The notes: generated by a model not told the origin, from the letters alone. A stretch of 64,000 nt of DNA from Mycobacterium shimoidei (GCA_002101905.1 LQPU01000026.1:1-64000); one strand, 5' to 3'. Positions 34,422 through 43,470 are shown, counted from the stretch's first letter. Translations and numbers: made by a program.

Positions 34422-36191
34422 GTGGAACTGACTTTGGGGGTCGCGGTGAGCGGCCCGGTAGCCCGCCTGGCGTTAGTTGGCTCCGGACCCGACAGTGACA
34501 CGGTGATCGACGAGTCGGTGGTCGATGTGGGGGCAGACCCCATCAGCAAGCTCACCGAGACGGTGGTCGGGACGCATCGGCAACTGACGACCGAAGACCA
34601 CCAGCTGGTCGCCACCCGGCTGTGCTGGTCGGATCAGGATCAAGCCGCAGAGCTGAGGCGGGCGCTGGAGGACTCGGGTGTCCAGAATGTGGCGGTGATG
34701 CCGGAGTCCGAGGCGCTCACCACCATGCTCGGGGCTGCCGACGCCACCGTCGTCGGTAAGCAGCCGGAAGCCACTTCGGCCATGCCGTCAGCGGAACCGG
34801 CAGATCCGGACTTCACGATCGCGCGCGGCGCGGCGCTGGCGGCCGGCTCGGCGACGATGACCCAGGCGGCCGTCCCCGCCCAAGACGCGACGATGGCCGC
34901 GCCTTCGGCGATGACGGGCACGGCGATGACCGAGGCGGTCACGCCGGGCGATGCTCCCACGGTGCACGAGCCGGCGGCTGGCATGTCGGACTCGGGCCGC
35001 CAGCTGGCCTACTCAATGGCCGAGGACGACTCGGAATTGCTTCCGGTCGAATACGACGAGTACGACGAGGCTTACGACGAGGATTACGACGAAACCGAAG
35101 CCGCTCCGCCGGTCGGCCGGGCGTTGCTGATCGGGAGCTCGGTCGGCGGCATCGTCGTCGCCGGATGCGCGGCGCTGGCCGTCGCTATCACGATCGGTGT
35201 TCGTCCGACGGCTGCCAGTCAACCGCAGCCGCCCGAACAACAGCAGCAGCCCAAGCCGGTGCCGGGGAACTTCATGCCGGTGCTGCCGGCCCCCAACCCG
35301 CCGAGCCCGCCGGTGCAAGCGCCCGTCGGCAACCATGACGCTGGGTACCAGCAGGGTGTTTCGGGTCCCGCGCCGCGACCGGCGCCTGCACCGCAGGCAC
35401 CTCCGGCTGCTCCTCCACCCGTCAACCCCGCCCCGCCGCCGGCGGCTCCGCCACCGGCGCCGGGACTGAATCCGGTGCCCATCCCGATCCCGATCCCACT
35501 GCCGATCAACGTGCCCGGGGTCGGGCCGGGGACGGGTCCTGGGGCTGGAACTGGGCCGGGGACTGGGACCGGGCCGGGGACTGGGACTGGCCCGGGAACT
35601 GGAACCGGGCCGGGAACTGGAACCGGGCCGGGAACTGGAACTGAGCCGGGAACTGGAACCGGGCCGGGAACTGGAACTGGAACTGAGCCGGGAACTGGAA
35701 CTGGGCCGGGAACCGGGACCGGGCCGGGAACTGGAACTGGAACTGAGCCGGGGACGGGCTCTGGGACGAACCCGGGCACCAACCCCGGGGGTGAGACGGG
35801 CGGCACCGGCGGCACCGGTGGCAGCACCGGGAGCACGGGAGGCACCGACACCGGCGGCACCGGCACCGGCGGCGGCACCGGGAGCACGGGAGGCACCGAC
35901 ACCGGCGGCACCGGCACCGGTGGCGGCACCGGGAGCACGGGAGGCACCGACACCGGCGGCACCGGCACCGGTGGCGGCACCGGGACCACCGGAGGTACCG
36001 GAACCGGGAGCACCGGAGGAGAAAGCGGCTCAGGTGGCAGCGGTTCGAACACCACCGGCGGAGGTGGCTTCGGCTCGGGCGGCGGCACCGGTGGCTTCGG
36101 CTCGGGTGGCTTCGGCTCGGGTGGTAGCAGCGGTGGCTTCGGCTCGGGCGGTGGTTCGAGCAGCTCGAGTGGCGGAGGCCTTGCGCCCTAG
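34422..36191 (+). CDS. DUF7159-like membrane protein with Gly/Thr/Pro repeat tail (Rv0538 type)
   Basis: A 589-residue protein in three parts. Residues 1-190 hold an actin-like-fold-like mycobacterial domain (LTLGVAVSGPVARLALVG) followed by an Ala/Thr/Met linker. An acidic patch (EYDEYDEAYDEDYDE, about 207-221) precedes one transmembrane helix (about 228-255). The outer part is proline-rich, then about 65 residues of GTGPGT repeats, three 17-residue copies of STGGTDTGGTGTGGGTG, and a GFGSGG-rich end. This is an exported low-complexity tail resembling a wall-spanning linker. GTG 34422 with GAGAGGAG upstream. Function unknown. Confidence 0.82.
   Translation: MELTLGVAVSGPVARLALVGSGPDSDTVIDESVVDVGADPISKLTETVVGTHRQLTTEDHQLVATRLCWSDQDQAAELRRALEDSGVQNVAVMPESEALTTMLGAADATVVGKQPEATSAMPSAEPADPDFTIARGAALAAGSATMTQAAVPAQDATMAAPSAMTGTAMTEAVTPGDAPTVHEPAAGMSDSGRQLAYSMAEDDSELLPVEYDEYDEAYDEDYDETEAAPPVGRALLIGSSVGGIVVAGCAALAVAITIGVRPTAASQPQPPEQQQQPKPVPGNFMPVLPAPNPPSPPVQAPVGNHDAGYQQGVSGPAPRPAPAPQAPPAAPPPVNPAPPPAAPPPAPGLNPVPIPIPIPLPINVPGVGPGTGPGAGTGPGTGTGPGTGTGPGTGTGPGTGTGPGTGTEPGTGTGPGTGTGTEPGTGTGPGTGTGPGTGTGTEPGTGSGTNPGTNPGGETGGTGGTGGSTGSTGGTDTGGTGTGGGTGSTGGTDTGGTGTGGGTGSTGGTDTGGTGTGGGTGTTGGTGTGSTGGESGSGGSGSNTTGGGGFGSGGGTGGFGSGGFGSGGSSGGFGSGGGSSSSSGGGLAP
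35530..35765 (+). repeat. Degenerate 18-base repeats coding GTGPGT units
   Basis: Tandem variants of GGGCCGGGAACTGGAACT encode Gly-Thr-Gly-Pro/Glu-Pro units. Copies alternate between AACTGG and ACCGGG forms, suggesting repeated unequal exchange. Confidence 0.85.
35832..35984 (+). repeat. Three 51-base tandem repeats
   Basis: Copies begin at 35832, 35883 and 35934, with a degenerate partial copy from 35985. They differ by one or two bases, so they are recent and copy number may vary among strains. Confidence 0.9.
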
Positions 36192-36244
36192 GCGCTCGAC
36201 CACGCTTGCCCATCGCACCCAAAAGCTCTGGTTAAAGTCGGACG

Positions 36245-36895
36245 ATGCCCGACGTCACCGTAGTGCTGCCCTGCCTGAATGAGGCGGAGTCGCTACCCGG
36301 CGTACTGGCCGCCATTCCGGCCGAATACCAGGCACTGGTCGTCGACAACAACAGCACCGATGACACCGCCGAGGTGGCTCGCCGGCACGGCGCCCGCGTG
36401 GTCACCGAGCCGCGGCCCGGGTACGGCTCTGCGGTGCATGCCGGGGTGGTCGCCGCGACGACGCCGATCGTGGCGGTCATCGATGCCGACGGCTCGCTGG
36501 ACCCCGCTGAGTTGCCGCGGCTGGTCCGCGAACTCGACAACGGCGCCGACCTGGCGATCGGGCGCCGACGACCGGTGCCGGGACTGCGCTGGCCCTGGGT
36601 CGCGCGTCTGGGCACGGTGGTGATGAGCTGGCGGCTGCGCACCCGGCACAACCTGCCGGTGCACGACATCGCCCCGATGCGGGTTTTCCGCCGCGACGCC
36701 CTGCTCGACCTGGGCATCAAAGACCGCCGGTCGGGTTATCCGCTTGAGCTGTTGGTCCGCGCGGCAGCAGCCGGCTGGCGGGTGGTCGAACACGACGTCG
36801 CATACGGGCCGCGCACCGGCGGCAAATCCAAGGTCAGCGGTTCACTGCGAGGCAGCGTCATCGCCATCCTGGATTTCTGGAAGGTCATCTCGTGA
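36245..36895 (+). CDS. Family 2 glycosyltransferase, dolichol-phosphate-mannose-synthase-like (Rv0539 type)
   Basis: A 216-residue GT-A enzyme without membrane helices. VTVVLPCLNEAESLPGVL (residues 4-21) is the nucleotide-sugar loop, VVDNNSTDDTAE the next strand, and IDADGSLDP carries the DXD metal site. The KVSGSLRGS end is the conserved DPM1/DPMS C-terminal motif region. It probably transfers a sugar from a nucleotide donor to polyprenyl phosphate or an envelope acceptor. It overlaps the next gene by 4 bases. Confidence 0.9.
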   Translation: MPDVTVVLPCLNEAESLPGVLAAIPAEYQALVVDNNSTDDTAEVARRHGARVVTEPRPGYGSAVHAGVVAATTPIVAVIDADGSLDPAELPRLVRELDNGADLAIGRRRPVPGLRWPWVARLGTVVMSWRLRTRHNLPVHDIAPMRVFRRDALLDLGIKDRRSGYPLELLVRAAAAGWRVVEHDVAYGPRTGGKSKVSGSLRGSVIAILDFWKVIS

Positions 36896-37557
36896 CCCTC
36901 GTGCCGGTGACGCTGCTGGTGGTGGCCAAAGCTCCGATACCCGGGCACGCCAAGACCCGGCTGGCTGCCAAGCTCGGCGACGACGTCGCCGCCCAGATCG
37001 CCGCGGCCGCACTGCTGGACACCCTCGACGCGGTCGCGGCTGCCCCGGTGTCCGCGCGGGTGGTGGCCTTCCGCGGTGACCTGGCCGCCGCGATCGACGG
37101 CGCGGAGATCCAACGACAGCTCGCGTCGTTCACCGTGATAGCCCAGCGCGGCAACAGCTTTGCGGATCGGCTGGCCAACGCGCACACCGACGCGGCCGTC
37201 GCCGGGTATCCGGTGTTACAGATCGGCATGGACACCCCGCAAGTGACCGCCGAGCTGCTCGGCGACTGCGGGCGGCAGCTGACCGATGCGCCGGCCGTGC
37301 TGGGCTTCGCCCGGGACGGCGGATGGTGGGCGCTCGGCGTGCAGGAGCCCGAGAGCGCCCAGTGTCTGCGGACCGTGCCGATGTCTCAGCCCGACACCGG
37401 CGTGCTCACCCGAAAGGCCCTGCAACGTAACGGTGTCGACGTTAAGCCTCTTCCGGAACTGGCCGATTTTGACGTCGTCGACGACGTGGCCGCAGTACGC
37501 GAACGCTGTCACCCGACAAGCCGGTTCGCTCGAGCCACGCACGGGGCCGGACTTTGA
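36892..37557 (+). CDS. DUF2064 (TIGR04282) glycosyltransferase-like protein (Rv0540 type)
   Basis: A 221-residue nucleotidyltransferase/glycosyltransferase-A-fold protein. The opening LVVAKAPIPGHAKTRLAAKL is the family loop resembling CofC/MobA-type NTP binding, and QIGMDTPQVTAELL takes the place of the DSP motif. GTG 36892 overlaps the GT2 gene by 4 bases, so the pair acts together, possibly in making a glycosylated lipid. The membrane protein gene downstream on the opposite strand ends 1 base away. Confidence 0.87.
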   Translation: MTLVPVTLLVVAKAPIPGHAKTRLAAKLGDDVAAQIAAAALLDTLDAVAAAPVSARVVAFRGDLAAAIDGAEIQRQLASFTVIAQRGNSFADRLANAHTDAAVAGYPVLQIGMDTPQVTAELLGDCGRQLTDAPAVLGFARDGGWWALGVQEPESAQCLRTVPMSQPDTGVLTRKALQRNGVDVKPLPELADFDVVDDVAAVRERCHPTSRFARATHGAGL

Positions 37558-37558
37558 G

Positions 37559-38911
37559 CTACCAATTGGTGTAGATCAAGCTGTTGACCAACAGCGCGCC
37601 GATCACGTTGAGCGCCAGCCAGAATCGATGTGATCGCGGCGCCAACAGCGTCGGGGCGGCGGTCAGCCATACCGTGAACGGCAGCCAGATCCGTTCGGTC
37701 TCGGCCTTGCTGAGCATGCTCAGATCTGCGCAGACGATCGCCACCAGGAACGCCAGCATCAGCAGATGAACCCCGGACCGACGACGGATCGCCTCGACGT
37801 CGAACACCTTGCCCAGCCCCGCGACGCTGCCCAGACCGGTTGCGCAGGCCGCCGCCGCGAGATTGGCCCAACTCCAGTATTGAAACGGACGGTCGCTGGC
37901 TAGTCCCTGCCAATAGCGTTGCTGAACAAGGGTATAACCATCGAACCACCAGAAGCCGGCAGCGGCGAACACCAAGACCACCGCCACCGCCACGAGCACG
38001 GCCGGTCGCAGTGCGCGTAGCGCGGGCCGCCAGTCCGTCGCAGAGACCGACACCGCCAGCGCCGGCAGCGCCATCAACGTCAGCCCGTAGTTGAGAAACA
38101 GTGACCAGCCGAACAGCAAGCCCGATCCGGCAGCGACCAGCGCGGGGCGTCGCACATTGCCGTGCACCGCCACCGCCAGCAGCGCCAGGGCCCATGCGGC
38201 CACCCCGGCGAAATAGCCGTCGGCCGACACCGCAATCCAAATCGCCGTCGGGGCCACCGCCACGAACGGCGCGGCCCCCCGCGCCGTTGCTTCGTCGGCA
38301 ATCGCCCGCAACGCAATCATGATCGCCACGGCCGCGCTGGAACCGACCACAAGGCACAGCAGCCCGGCCCACGCGCCGCCGCTCAACCCGATGCGGTCCA
38401 GCCACACGAACGTCAGCAGTGCGCCCGGCGGATGACCCGACACGTGGGTGGTCCACGAGTGCGGCTGAAAATCCAGGATGCGGTCGGCGAAGGTGCGCAC
38501 CGCGTGCGGAATGTCCGTGATGCCCGGAACCTCGTGCAGATACTCGTGTCTGGTGGTCAGCCTGCCGGCGAAACCGCGCTGCCAGCCGTCGATCATCGCC
38601 AGCGAGAACGCCCACGCGCAGGCGGTGGCCCAGGCGATCCCGAGCAGCACCCGCCAGCGCAGCCGCTGCGCCAATGTGGGGCCCCAGATCACCGCGGCCA
38701 GCCCGATAGCGATCGCCGGAACGGTGCCCCAGCCGAAATGGGTTTCGAACCAGCCGAACAACGGCGCGGCGCCGGCATGCGCACCGAACCGATCCGGGGC
38801 CGCGTGATGGCGCGATTTGATGCCCACGTGCAGTCGCGGCAACACGAATGCGGCCGCAACCAGCACGAGTCCGATTGCAGCCGCGATTGCTTCTCGACGA
38901 CCGATCTTCAT
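37559..38911 (-). CDS. Polytopic membrane protein, GT-C glycosyltransferase-like (Rv0541c type)
   Basis: A 450-residue protein with ten or more hydrophobic helices. A conserved loop after the first helices carries FQPHSWTTHVSGHPPGALL (about 143-161), a His-Pro-Pro pattern found in some GT-C-type membrane transferases. The C-terminal loop SKAETERIWLPFTVWL (about 395-410) is also typical. ATG 38911 is preferred to TTG 38920. It probably uses a lipid-linked sugar made by the adjacent GT2 enzyme, but this is inferred from neighbourhood only. Confidence 0.75.
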   Translation of the reverse strand: MKIGRREAIAAAIGLVLVAAAFVLPRLHVGIKSRHHAAPDRFGAHAGAAPLFGWFETHFGWGTVPAIAIGLAAVIWGPTLAQRLRWRVLLGIAWATACAWAFSLAMIDGWQRGFAGRLTTRHEYLHEVPGITDIPHAVRTFADRILDFQPHSWTTHVSGHPPGALLTFVWLDRIGLSGGAWAGLLCLVVGSSAAVAIMIALRAIADEATARGAAPFVAVAPTAIWIAVSADGYFAGVAAWALALLAVAVHGNVRRPALVAAGSGLLFGWSLFLNYGLTLMALPALAVSVSATDWRPALRALRPAVLVAVAVVLVFAAAGFWWFDGYTLVQQRYWQGLASDRPFQYWSWANLAAAACATGLGSVAGLGKVFDVEAIRRRSGVHLLMLAFLVAIVCADLSMLSKAETERIWLPFTVWLTAAPTLLAPRSHRFWLALNVIGALLVNSLIYTNW

Positions 38912-39002
38912 CACGGGCAAGCCTATGGGTTAGTTCAGGCGCGCAGGTACGTGTCGACGACCTTGCGGGCGTCCGCTTTCGTCAGGCGCATCCCCGATCC
39001 CC

Positions 39003-40100
39003 TTAACCGAACCGCCGTATCAGGGCCTGCCGGTCCACCTTGCCGATGCCGCGCATCGGCAGCGCGTCGACCATGTGGAGCTCGCGCGGTGCGGCGGTCG
39101 AGTCCAAACTACCGGCGACGTGTGCCCGTAGCGCATCCAATGACGGTGCGGCGCACCCTTCGGCGACCACTACGGCGGCAACGACGCGCTGTCCCAGCCG
39201 CTCATCGGCGACCCCGAACACCGCGCAGGCCGCCACCGCCGGATGGGTGCTCAATGCCGCCTCCACCAGTTGCGGCAACACCGTCAGCCCGCCGGTGCTG
39301 ATCGCCTCGTCAGCACGGCCAAGCACGGTCAACACACCCGAATCATCCAGTGTCCCGACATCATCGGTGCGAAACCAGCCAGGCTCGGCGAATGGGTCGG
39401 GTGTTGGGGGGTTGCGATATCCCTTGGCCAGCGTCGCACCGCCGATCACGATGCGGCCGTCGGCATCCACCCGCAGTCGTACCCCGTCGAGTGGGATGCC
39501 GTCGTAAACACAGCCTCCGGCCGTTTCGCTCATGCCATACGTGCGGATCACGGTGACGCCCGCGGCTGCAGCGGCTTTCAGTACAGGTTGGGGCGCCGGA
39601 CCGCCGCCTATCAACACAGCGTCCAGCTCCGCCAGCGCGGCGCTGGCGGACCGATCGGTCAGCGCTTTGGCCAGCTGGGCTGCCACCAGTGACGTGTAGC
39701 GTCGGCCGGGCCCGAGTTTGCCTACCGCAGCAGGTAATTGGGTTATGTCAAACCCGGCGGAGACGTCGACTTCGACGGGGGTGGTACCGGCCAGCAGGCT
39801 GCGCACCAACACCTGCACACCGGCGATGTGGTACGGCGGCAACGCCAACAGCCACCGGCCGGGACCGCCCAGCCGGTCATGGGTGGCCGAGGCGCTGGCG
39901 GTCAGCGCGTCGGCGGTCAGCAGTGCACCCTTGGGTGTCCCGGTAGTGCCCGACGTCGTCACCACCAGCGCGACGTCGTCGTCAATCTCCGCACCAATCC
40001 GCAACGCAGACAGCGCTGAATGCCCGTCTGGTGGTATTGGTACCAGTGCGGAGTCATGTTTGAACAGAACACTTTCCAGCGCCGGAAGCAGCGTTTGCAC
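39003..40100 (-). CDS. menE: o-Succinylbenzoate-CoA ligase
   Basis: MenE activates o-succinylbenzoate with ATP and CoA, making the substrate of MenB. The 365-residue ANL-family enzyme is short, as mycobacterial MenE is. The P-loop TTSGTTGTPKGALLT is near residues 48-62, YGMSETAGG near 189-197, and the C-terminal catalytic lysine region is GIGKVDRQALIRR. GTG 40100 follows GGGA; the frame continues upstream as RALAVAPGSA without a normal start, so the N-terminus is uncertain by a dozen residues. The DUF3349 gene precedes it. Confidence 0.92.
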   Translation of the reverse strand: MQTLLPALESVLFKHDSALVPIPPDGHSALSALRIGAEIDDDVALVVTTSGTTGTPKGALLTADALTASASATHDRLGGPGRWLLALPPYHIAGVQVLVRSLLAGTTPVEVDVSAGFDITQLPAAVGKLGPGRRYTSLVAAQLAKALTDRSASAALAELDAVLIGGGPAPQPVLKAAAAAGVTVIRTYGMSETAGGCVYDGIPLDGVRLRVDADGRIVIGGATLAKGYRNPPTPDPFAEPGWFRTDDVGTLDDSGVLTVLGRADEAISTGGLTVLPQLVEAALSTHPAVAACAVFGVADERLGQRVVAAVVVAEGCAAPSLDALRAHVAGSLDSTAAPRELHMVDALPMRGIGKVDRQALIRRFG

Positions 40101-40138
40101 TGCCGATCCCGGTGCGACAGCGAGCGCGCGCAGGGTAC

Positions 40139-40441
40139 TTATTCGCGCTCCTCGCCCTCGCGGACATCGTCGAGCGGCCAGCCTTTTGCGGCCAAGCGTT
40201 GCCGCACCCGCTCAATGTCCTCCGGGGTGGGTAGCTCATCGGTGAATTGGGTGATCACCACACCGATGTCGATATGGTCAAAGTCCCCGCGTTGCATCAG
40301 TTCCCGCGCAACCTCTTTGACCTCGTCATTGGTCAACCGGCGCGACAGCAGAGCAAGCAGCGGAATGTAGTCGGTTTCCGGCACGCCGTCGGGATATCCG
40401 GCGCGCAGCCAGGCGACTATCGAACTCAGGAACTTGTTCAC
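40139..40441 (-). CDS. DUF3349 small protein (Rv0543c type)
   Basis: A 100-residue, wholly helical acidic protein: FLSSIVAWLRAGYPDGVP, then LLALLSRRLTNDEVKEVARE and VITQFTDELPTPEDIERVRQ. DUF3349 proteins form a small helical bundle and have no known enzymatic motif. GTG 40441. It lies between the small membrane protein downstream of pitA and menE on the same strand. Confidence 0.87.
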   Translation of the reverse strand: MNKFLSSIVAWLRAGYPDGVPETDYIPLLALLSRRLTNDEVKEVARELMQRGDFDHIDIGVVITQFTDELPTPEDIERVRQRLAAKGWPLDDVREGEERE

Positions 40442-40487
40442 GCTGCCTCGACTTCCCTGAGGATTCGCTAGATCACCTGCGCAAATC

Positions 40488-40772
40488 CTACTTCGGTTTG
40501 GCGCCGAGGATGTACCAGCCGGTGTGGAATCCGATGAAGTCGCGGGCGATGAAGAGTACTCCCACCACGACCGCCGCCAGCACGCACGCGTACAGCAACC
40601 AGCTCACCGCGATCAATGCCGGACGTCTGCTTGTTACCGCGTCGCCTTCGATGCCGGCGCCCGCGGTGCCCACCCGTACTCCGAGGGCAAACAGCGCCGG
40701 CAATGCTGCACCGATCAATAGACCAAAGACCAGGATCTTCAGTGTCGCAGCGTAATTGAACCAGGTCGTCAC
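40488..40772 (-). CDS. Small membrane protein coupled to pitA (Rv0544c type)
   Basis: A 94-residue protein with two or three hydrophobic segments (ATLKILVFGLLIGAALPALF near 9-28; LIAVSWLLYACVLAAVVVG near 52-70) and a polar end HTGWYILGAKPK. GTG 40772 overlaps the pitA stop by 4 bases, so it is translated after pitA. A longer frame inside pitA is an antisense-free shadow. It may be a partner of the phosphate permease. Confidence 0.78.
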   Translation of the reverse strand: MTTWFNYAATLKILVFGLLIGAALPALFALGVRVGTAGAGIEGDAVTSRRPALIAVSWLLYACVLAAVVVGVLFIARDFIGFHTGWYILGAKPK

Positions 40773-42040
40773 GATAGGTGTGCATTCTGTGGTGGTGCGA
40801 CCCTTGCACGGAGGCTGACCGGTGGGGTGACGGCGACGGCAGGGACATGTCCGTTGGTCTGCGGTGCTTCCGCGGTGACTTTGGCTGCCGGCTTGCTGCT
40901 GGATTCCAACCCCGCAGTGAGATTGCCCTCCCACTCGTGGTTGACGTTGGTGTGGTCGACGCGCACTTTGCGGGATTGCAGCCAGATCGCGAAGGAGGTT
41001 CCCGCCAGCAGGGCGAAGCCGACGATCGCGCCGAGGTAGCCGCCGATCCCATGCACCAGCCAGTAGGTGAGCGCCCCCACGGACCCGGCCGACGGCAGCG
41101 TGATCAGCCACGCGGTCGCCATCCGGCCGGCGACTCCCCAGCGCACTTCCGCTCCGGGCTTGCCCACTCCGCTGCCCAGCACCGATCCGGTCACCACCTG
41201 CGTGGTGGAAAGCGCATAACCAAAGTGGGCGGACAGCAGGATGATTGCGGCCGACGATGATTCGGCGGCCATGCCTTGCGGTGGCTTGATCTCGACGATT
41301 CCCTTGCCCATCGTGCGGATGATCCGCCAGCCGCCGAAGTAGGTACCTGCGGCCATCGCCACCGCACAACTCACGATGACCCACAGCGGCGGCATCGTGG
41401 CGGTGTGGCTGACCGCGCCGTAGGACATCAGCGCCAGGAAAATCACGCCCATCGTCTTTTGCGCGTCGTTGGTGCCGTGTGCCAATGACACCAGCGATGC
41501 GGAGAAAATCTGGCCGCGCCGGAAAGCTTGATCGGTGCGTTTCTGCGGGACGCCGCGGGTCACCCGGTAGACCTGCCAGGTGCCGACCGCGCCCACCAAG
41601 GTGGCCAGTACCGCCGCCACTACGGCGGGCACCGCCACGCGCGACACCACGCCGCTCCAGATCACCCCATGTCCGCCGACCGCGGCGATCATCGCGCCCA
41701 CGATGCCGCCGATCAGCGCGTGCGAGGAACTGGACGGGATACCGAGCAGCCAGGTCAGCAGGTTCCAGACGATGCCGCCCACCAGGCCGGCGAAGACGAG
41801 GTCCAGGGTCACCAGATGGCCGTCCACCAGATCCTTGGCGATCGTCGCGGCGACGGCGGTGGACAGAAATGCTCCGAACAGGTTGAGCACCGCGGAGAGG
41901 CTAACCGCGACCTTGGGCTTGAGGGCGCCGCTGGCGATCGAGGTGGCCATCGCATTGCCCGTGTCGTGGAACCCGTTGGTGAAATCGAACGCGAGCGCTG
42001 TGATCACCACGATGATCAGCAGGAGCAGCTCGAGGTTCAC
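40769..42040 (-). CDS. pitA: Low-affinity inorganic phosphate transporter
   Basis: A 423-residue PiT-family permease with about ten helices. The two signature repeats are GFHDTGNAMATSIASGA near residues 22-38 and LAHGTNDAQKTMGVIF near 197-212, the inverted-repeat phosphate sites. The C-terminal 60 residues are polar. It probably imports metal-phosphate with protons. GTG 42040 begins NLELLLLIIVVIT. A TCGTT/AACGA inverted repeat lies 27 bases upstream. Confidence 0.94.
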   Translation of the reverse strand: MNLELLLLIIVVITALAFDFTNGFHDTGNAMATSIASGALKPKVAVSLSAVLNLFGAFLSTAVAATIAKDLVDGHLVTLDLVFAGLVGGIVWNLLTWLLGIPSSSSHALIGGIVGAMIAAVGGHGVIWSGVVSRVAVPAVVAAVLATLVGAVGTWQVYRVTRGVPQKRTDQAFRRGQIFSASLVSLAHGTNDAQKTMGVIFLALMSYGAVSHTATMPPLWVIVSCAVAMAAGTYFGGWRIIRTMGKGIVEIKPPQGMAAESSSAAIILLSAHFGYALSTTQVVTGSVLGSGVGKPGAEVRWGVAGRMATAWLITLPSAGSVGALTYWLVHGIGGYLGAIVGFALLAGTSFAIWLQSRKVRVDHTNVNHEWEGNLTAGLESSSKPAAKVTAEAPQTNGHVPAVAVTPPVSLRARVAPPQNAHLS

Positions 42041-42066
42041 GGCGCCAATTCTGAAGTAGGAGTATC

Positions 42067-42080
42067 TCGTTGTCTAACGA
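42067..42080. promoter_or_regulatory. Possible MarR-like operator upstream of pitA
   Basis: TCGTT, four bases, then AACGA form a perfect inverted repeat in the 95-base gap upstream of pitA. The half-site resembles some MarR-type sites. No regulator gene adjoins it. Confidence 0.35.
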
Positions 42081-42135
42081 ATCTACCTGCGAACCGCCAG
42101 CTCATCTGGAACCGTCGCCCGATGTCACCTTCTGC

Positions 42136-42543
42136 TCAACCGTCGTTCCCTTTACGTTCACCTCTGGTGTCGCGGCGCAGCGGATGTTCGGGGGGTATCT
42201 GGACGAAGATCAGCGTGATGCCGTCGGGATCGGTGACGTGCATCTCGTGCAATCCCCAGGGTTCGCGACGGGCCTCGCGGGTGATCGGCACGCCTCTGTT
42301 TTCCAGCTCGGCCTGGGTGGCCCGCACGTCGCGCACCTGCAGCCACAGCGCTCCGGGAAACGGGCCGGCCGGGTGCTCCGGCGCGCCGTGCCCGGCCAGC
42401 TCGATCAGCGATTGACCTGCATAAAAGACTGTGCCGGCACCGTATTCGCGGGCGATGGCCAGCCCGATCTGGTCCCGGTAAAAGCTCACTGACCGTTGAT
42501 AGTCTGCCGGCCGAAACAGCATTCGGCTGGCCAGGATCTCCAT
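42136..42543 (-). CDS. Glyoxalase/VOC superfamily protein (Rv0546c type)
   Basis: A 135-residue single VOC domain. The N-terminal strand EILASRMLFRP and YQRSVSFYRDQIGLAIA helix are followed by IELAGHG, and the end carries LHEMHVTDPDGITLIFVQIP, the usual metal-ligand Asp-Pro-Asp-Gly strand. ATG 42543 is used rather than the frame to 42576. It may be a lyase, a dioxygenase or a resistance-type binding protein; the substrate is unknown. It lies 13 bases after the SDR gene on the same strand. Confidence 0.83.
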   Translation of the reverse strand: MEILASRMLFRPADYQRSVSFYRDQIGLAIAREYGAGTVFYAGQSLIELAGHGAPEHPAGPFPGALWLQVRDVRATQAELENRGVPITREARREPWGLHEMHVTDPDGITLIFVQIPPEHPLRRDTRGERKGNDG

Positions 42544-42556
42544 GTGGTCGTGTCTA

Positions 42557-43441
42557 TCACGAGCCGGGCTGAACACGCTGTCGCTTCATTAGCGCCGTCG
42601 CCCATCCGGGGCCCACGGTGTCCAGCGCCTGCGCCGCCACCGCCATCCGCGGTGCGATCCGGACCGGCCGGGTGCGAGCGGCGGTGATCATCCAATCGGC
42701 GGCCTCGGCGGGCGTCAGCGCAGGCAGCCCCTGGTATTCCTTCGTCGGGGCGATCATTGGGGTGGCCACCAGTGGGTAGTACAGCGTGGTCGAATGCACA
42801 CCCTTTGCGCCCCATTCGGTTTCGATGACCCGGCTGACCGCGGACAGGGCCGCCTTCGACGCGTTGTACACCGAGAACAGCGGTGAGGCTTCGCTGAATA
42901 CACCCCAAGTGGCCACGTTGATGATGTGGCCTTCGCCACGCTCGAGCATTCCGGGGGCGATGCCACGGATCAGCCGCAGCGGCGAGTAGTAGTTGAGCAC
43001 CATGGTCCGCTCGACGTCATGCCAGCGTTCCAGCGACTCGGCCAGCGGCCGGCGGATGGAGCGGCCGGCGTTGTTGATCAGGATGTCGACCGCGCCGAGA
43101 CGCTGGTCAACCTCGCTGACCAGGGCGTCGACGGCGTCCATGTCGGACAGGTCGCAGGGAAAAGCCAACGCGCTGCCTCCCGCCTTGGTGATCCGGTCGA
43201 CCACGGCCTCGAGCAGGTCTTTGCGGCGGGCGACGACAGCGACAGTGGCACCTCTACGGGCGAACTTTTCCGCTGCGCTTTCACCAATACCCGACGACGC
43301 GCCGGTCAAGAGGATGCGTTTGCCGTCCAGCTCGACGGGGTTGGCTGCCGGCCGGTAAAGCCGCAGCTGCGGGGCAATCGGCGGCCGCATCCCGGCTAAT
43401 GCGACGGCTTCGGTAAGACGGCGTAGCGGGCTTTTGCTCAC
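42557..43441 (-). CDS. Short-chain dehydrogenase/reductase (Rv0547c type)
   Basis: A 294-residue classical SDR. The cofactor motif TGASSGIG is near residues 47-54, NNAGRS near 123-128 and the catalytic VYNASKAALSA near 193-203. The usual catalytic serine strand reads IINVATWGVFSEAS, where Ala-Thr stands in the common Ser position, so the serine may be supplied by a neighbouring residue. An N-terminal 40-residue extension precedes the Rossmann core. Substrate unknown. A long inverted repeat separates it from menB. Confidence 0.88.
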   Translation of the reverse strand: MSKSPLRRLTEAVALAGMRPPIAPQLRLYRPAANPVELDGKRILLTGASSGIGESAAEKFARRGATVAVVARRKDLLEAVVDRITKAGGSALAFPCDLSDMDAVDALVSEVDQRLGAVDILINNAGRSIRRPLAESLERWHDVERTMVLNYYSPLRLIRGIAPGMLERGEGHIINVATWGVFSEASPLFSVYNASKAALSAVSRVIETEWGAKGVHSTTLYYPLVATPMIAPTKEYQGLPALTPAEAADWMITAARTRPVRIAPRMAVAAQALDTVGPGWATALMKRQRVQPGS

Positions 43442-43470
43442 GCCCGGAGTCTAGGGGGCGCCCTCTAGCT

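Noticed and set aside
35530-35984. Repeat array considered as CRISPR.
   Set aside because: Units are contiguous without spacers and encode an in-frame Gly/Thr/Pro tail.
34422-36191. PE_PGRS-type gene suggested by Gly-rich tail.
   Set aside because: No PE domain at the N-terminus, and a transmembrane helix lies in the middle; it matches the Rv0538 type.
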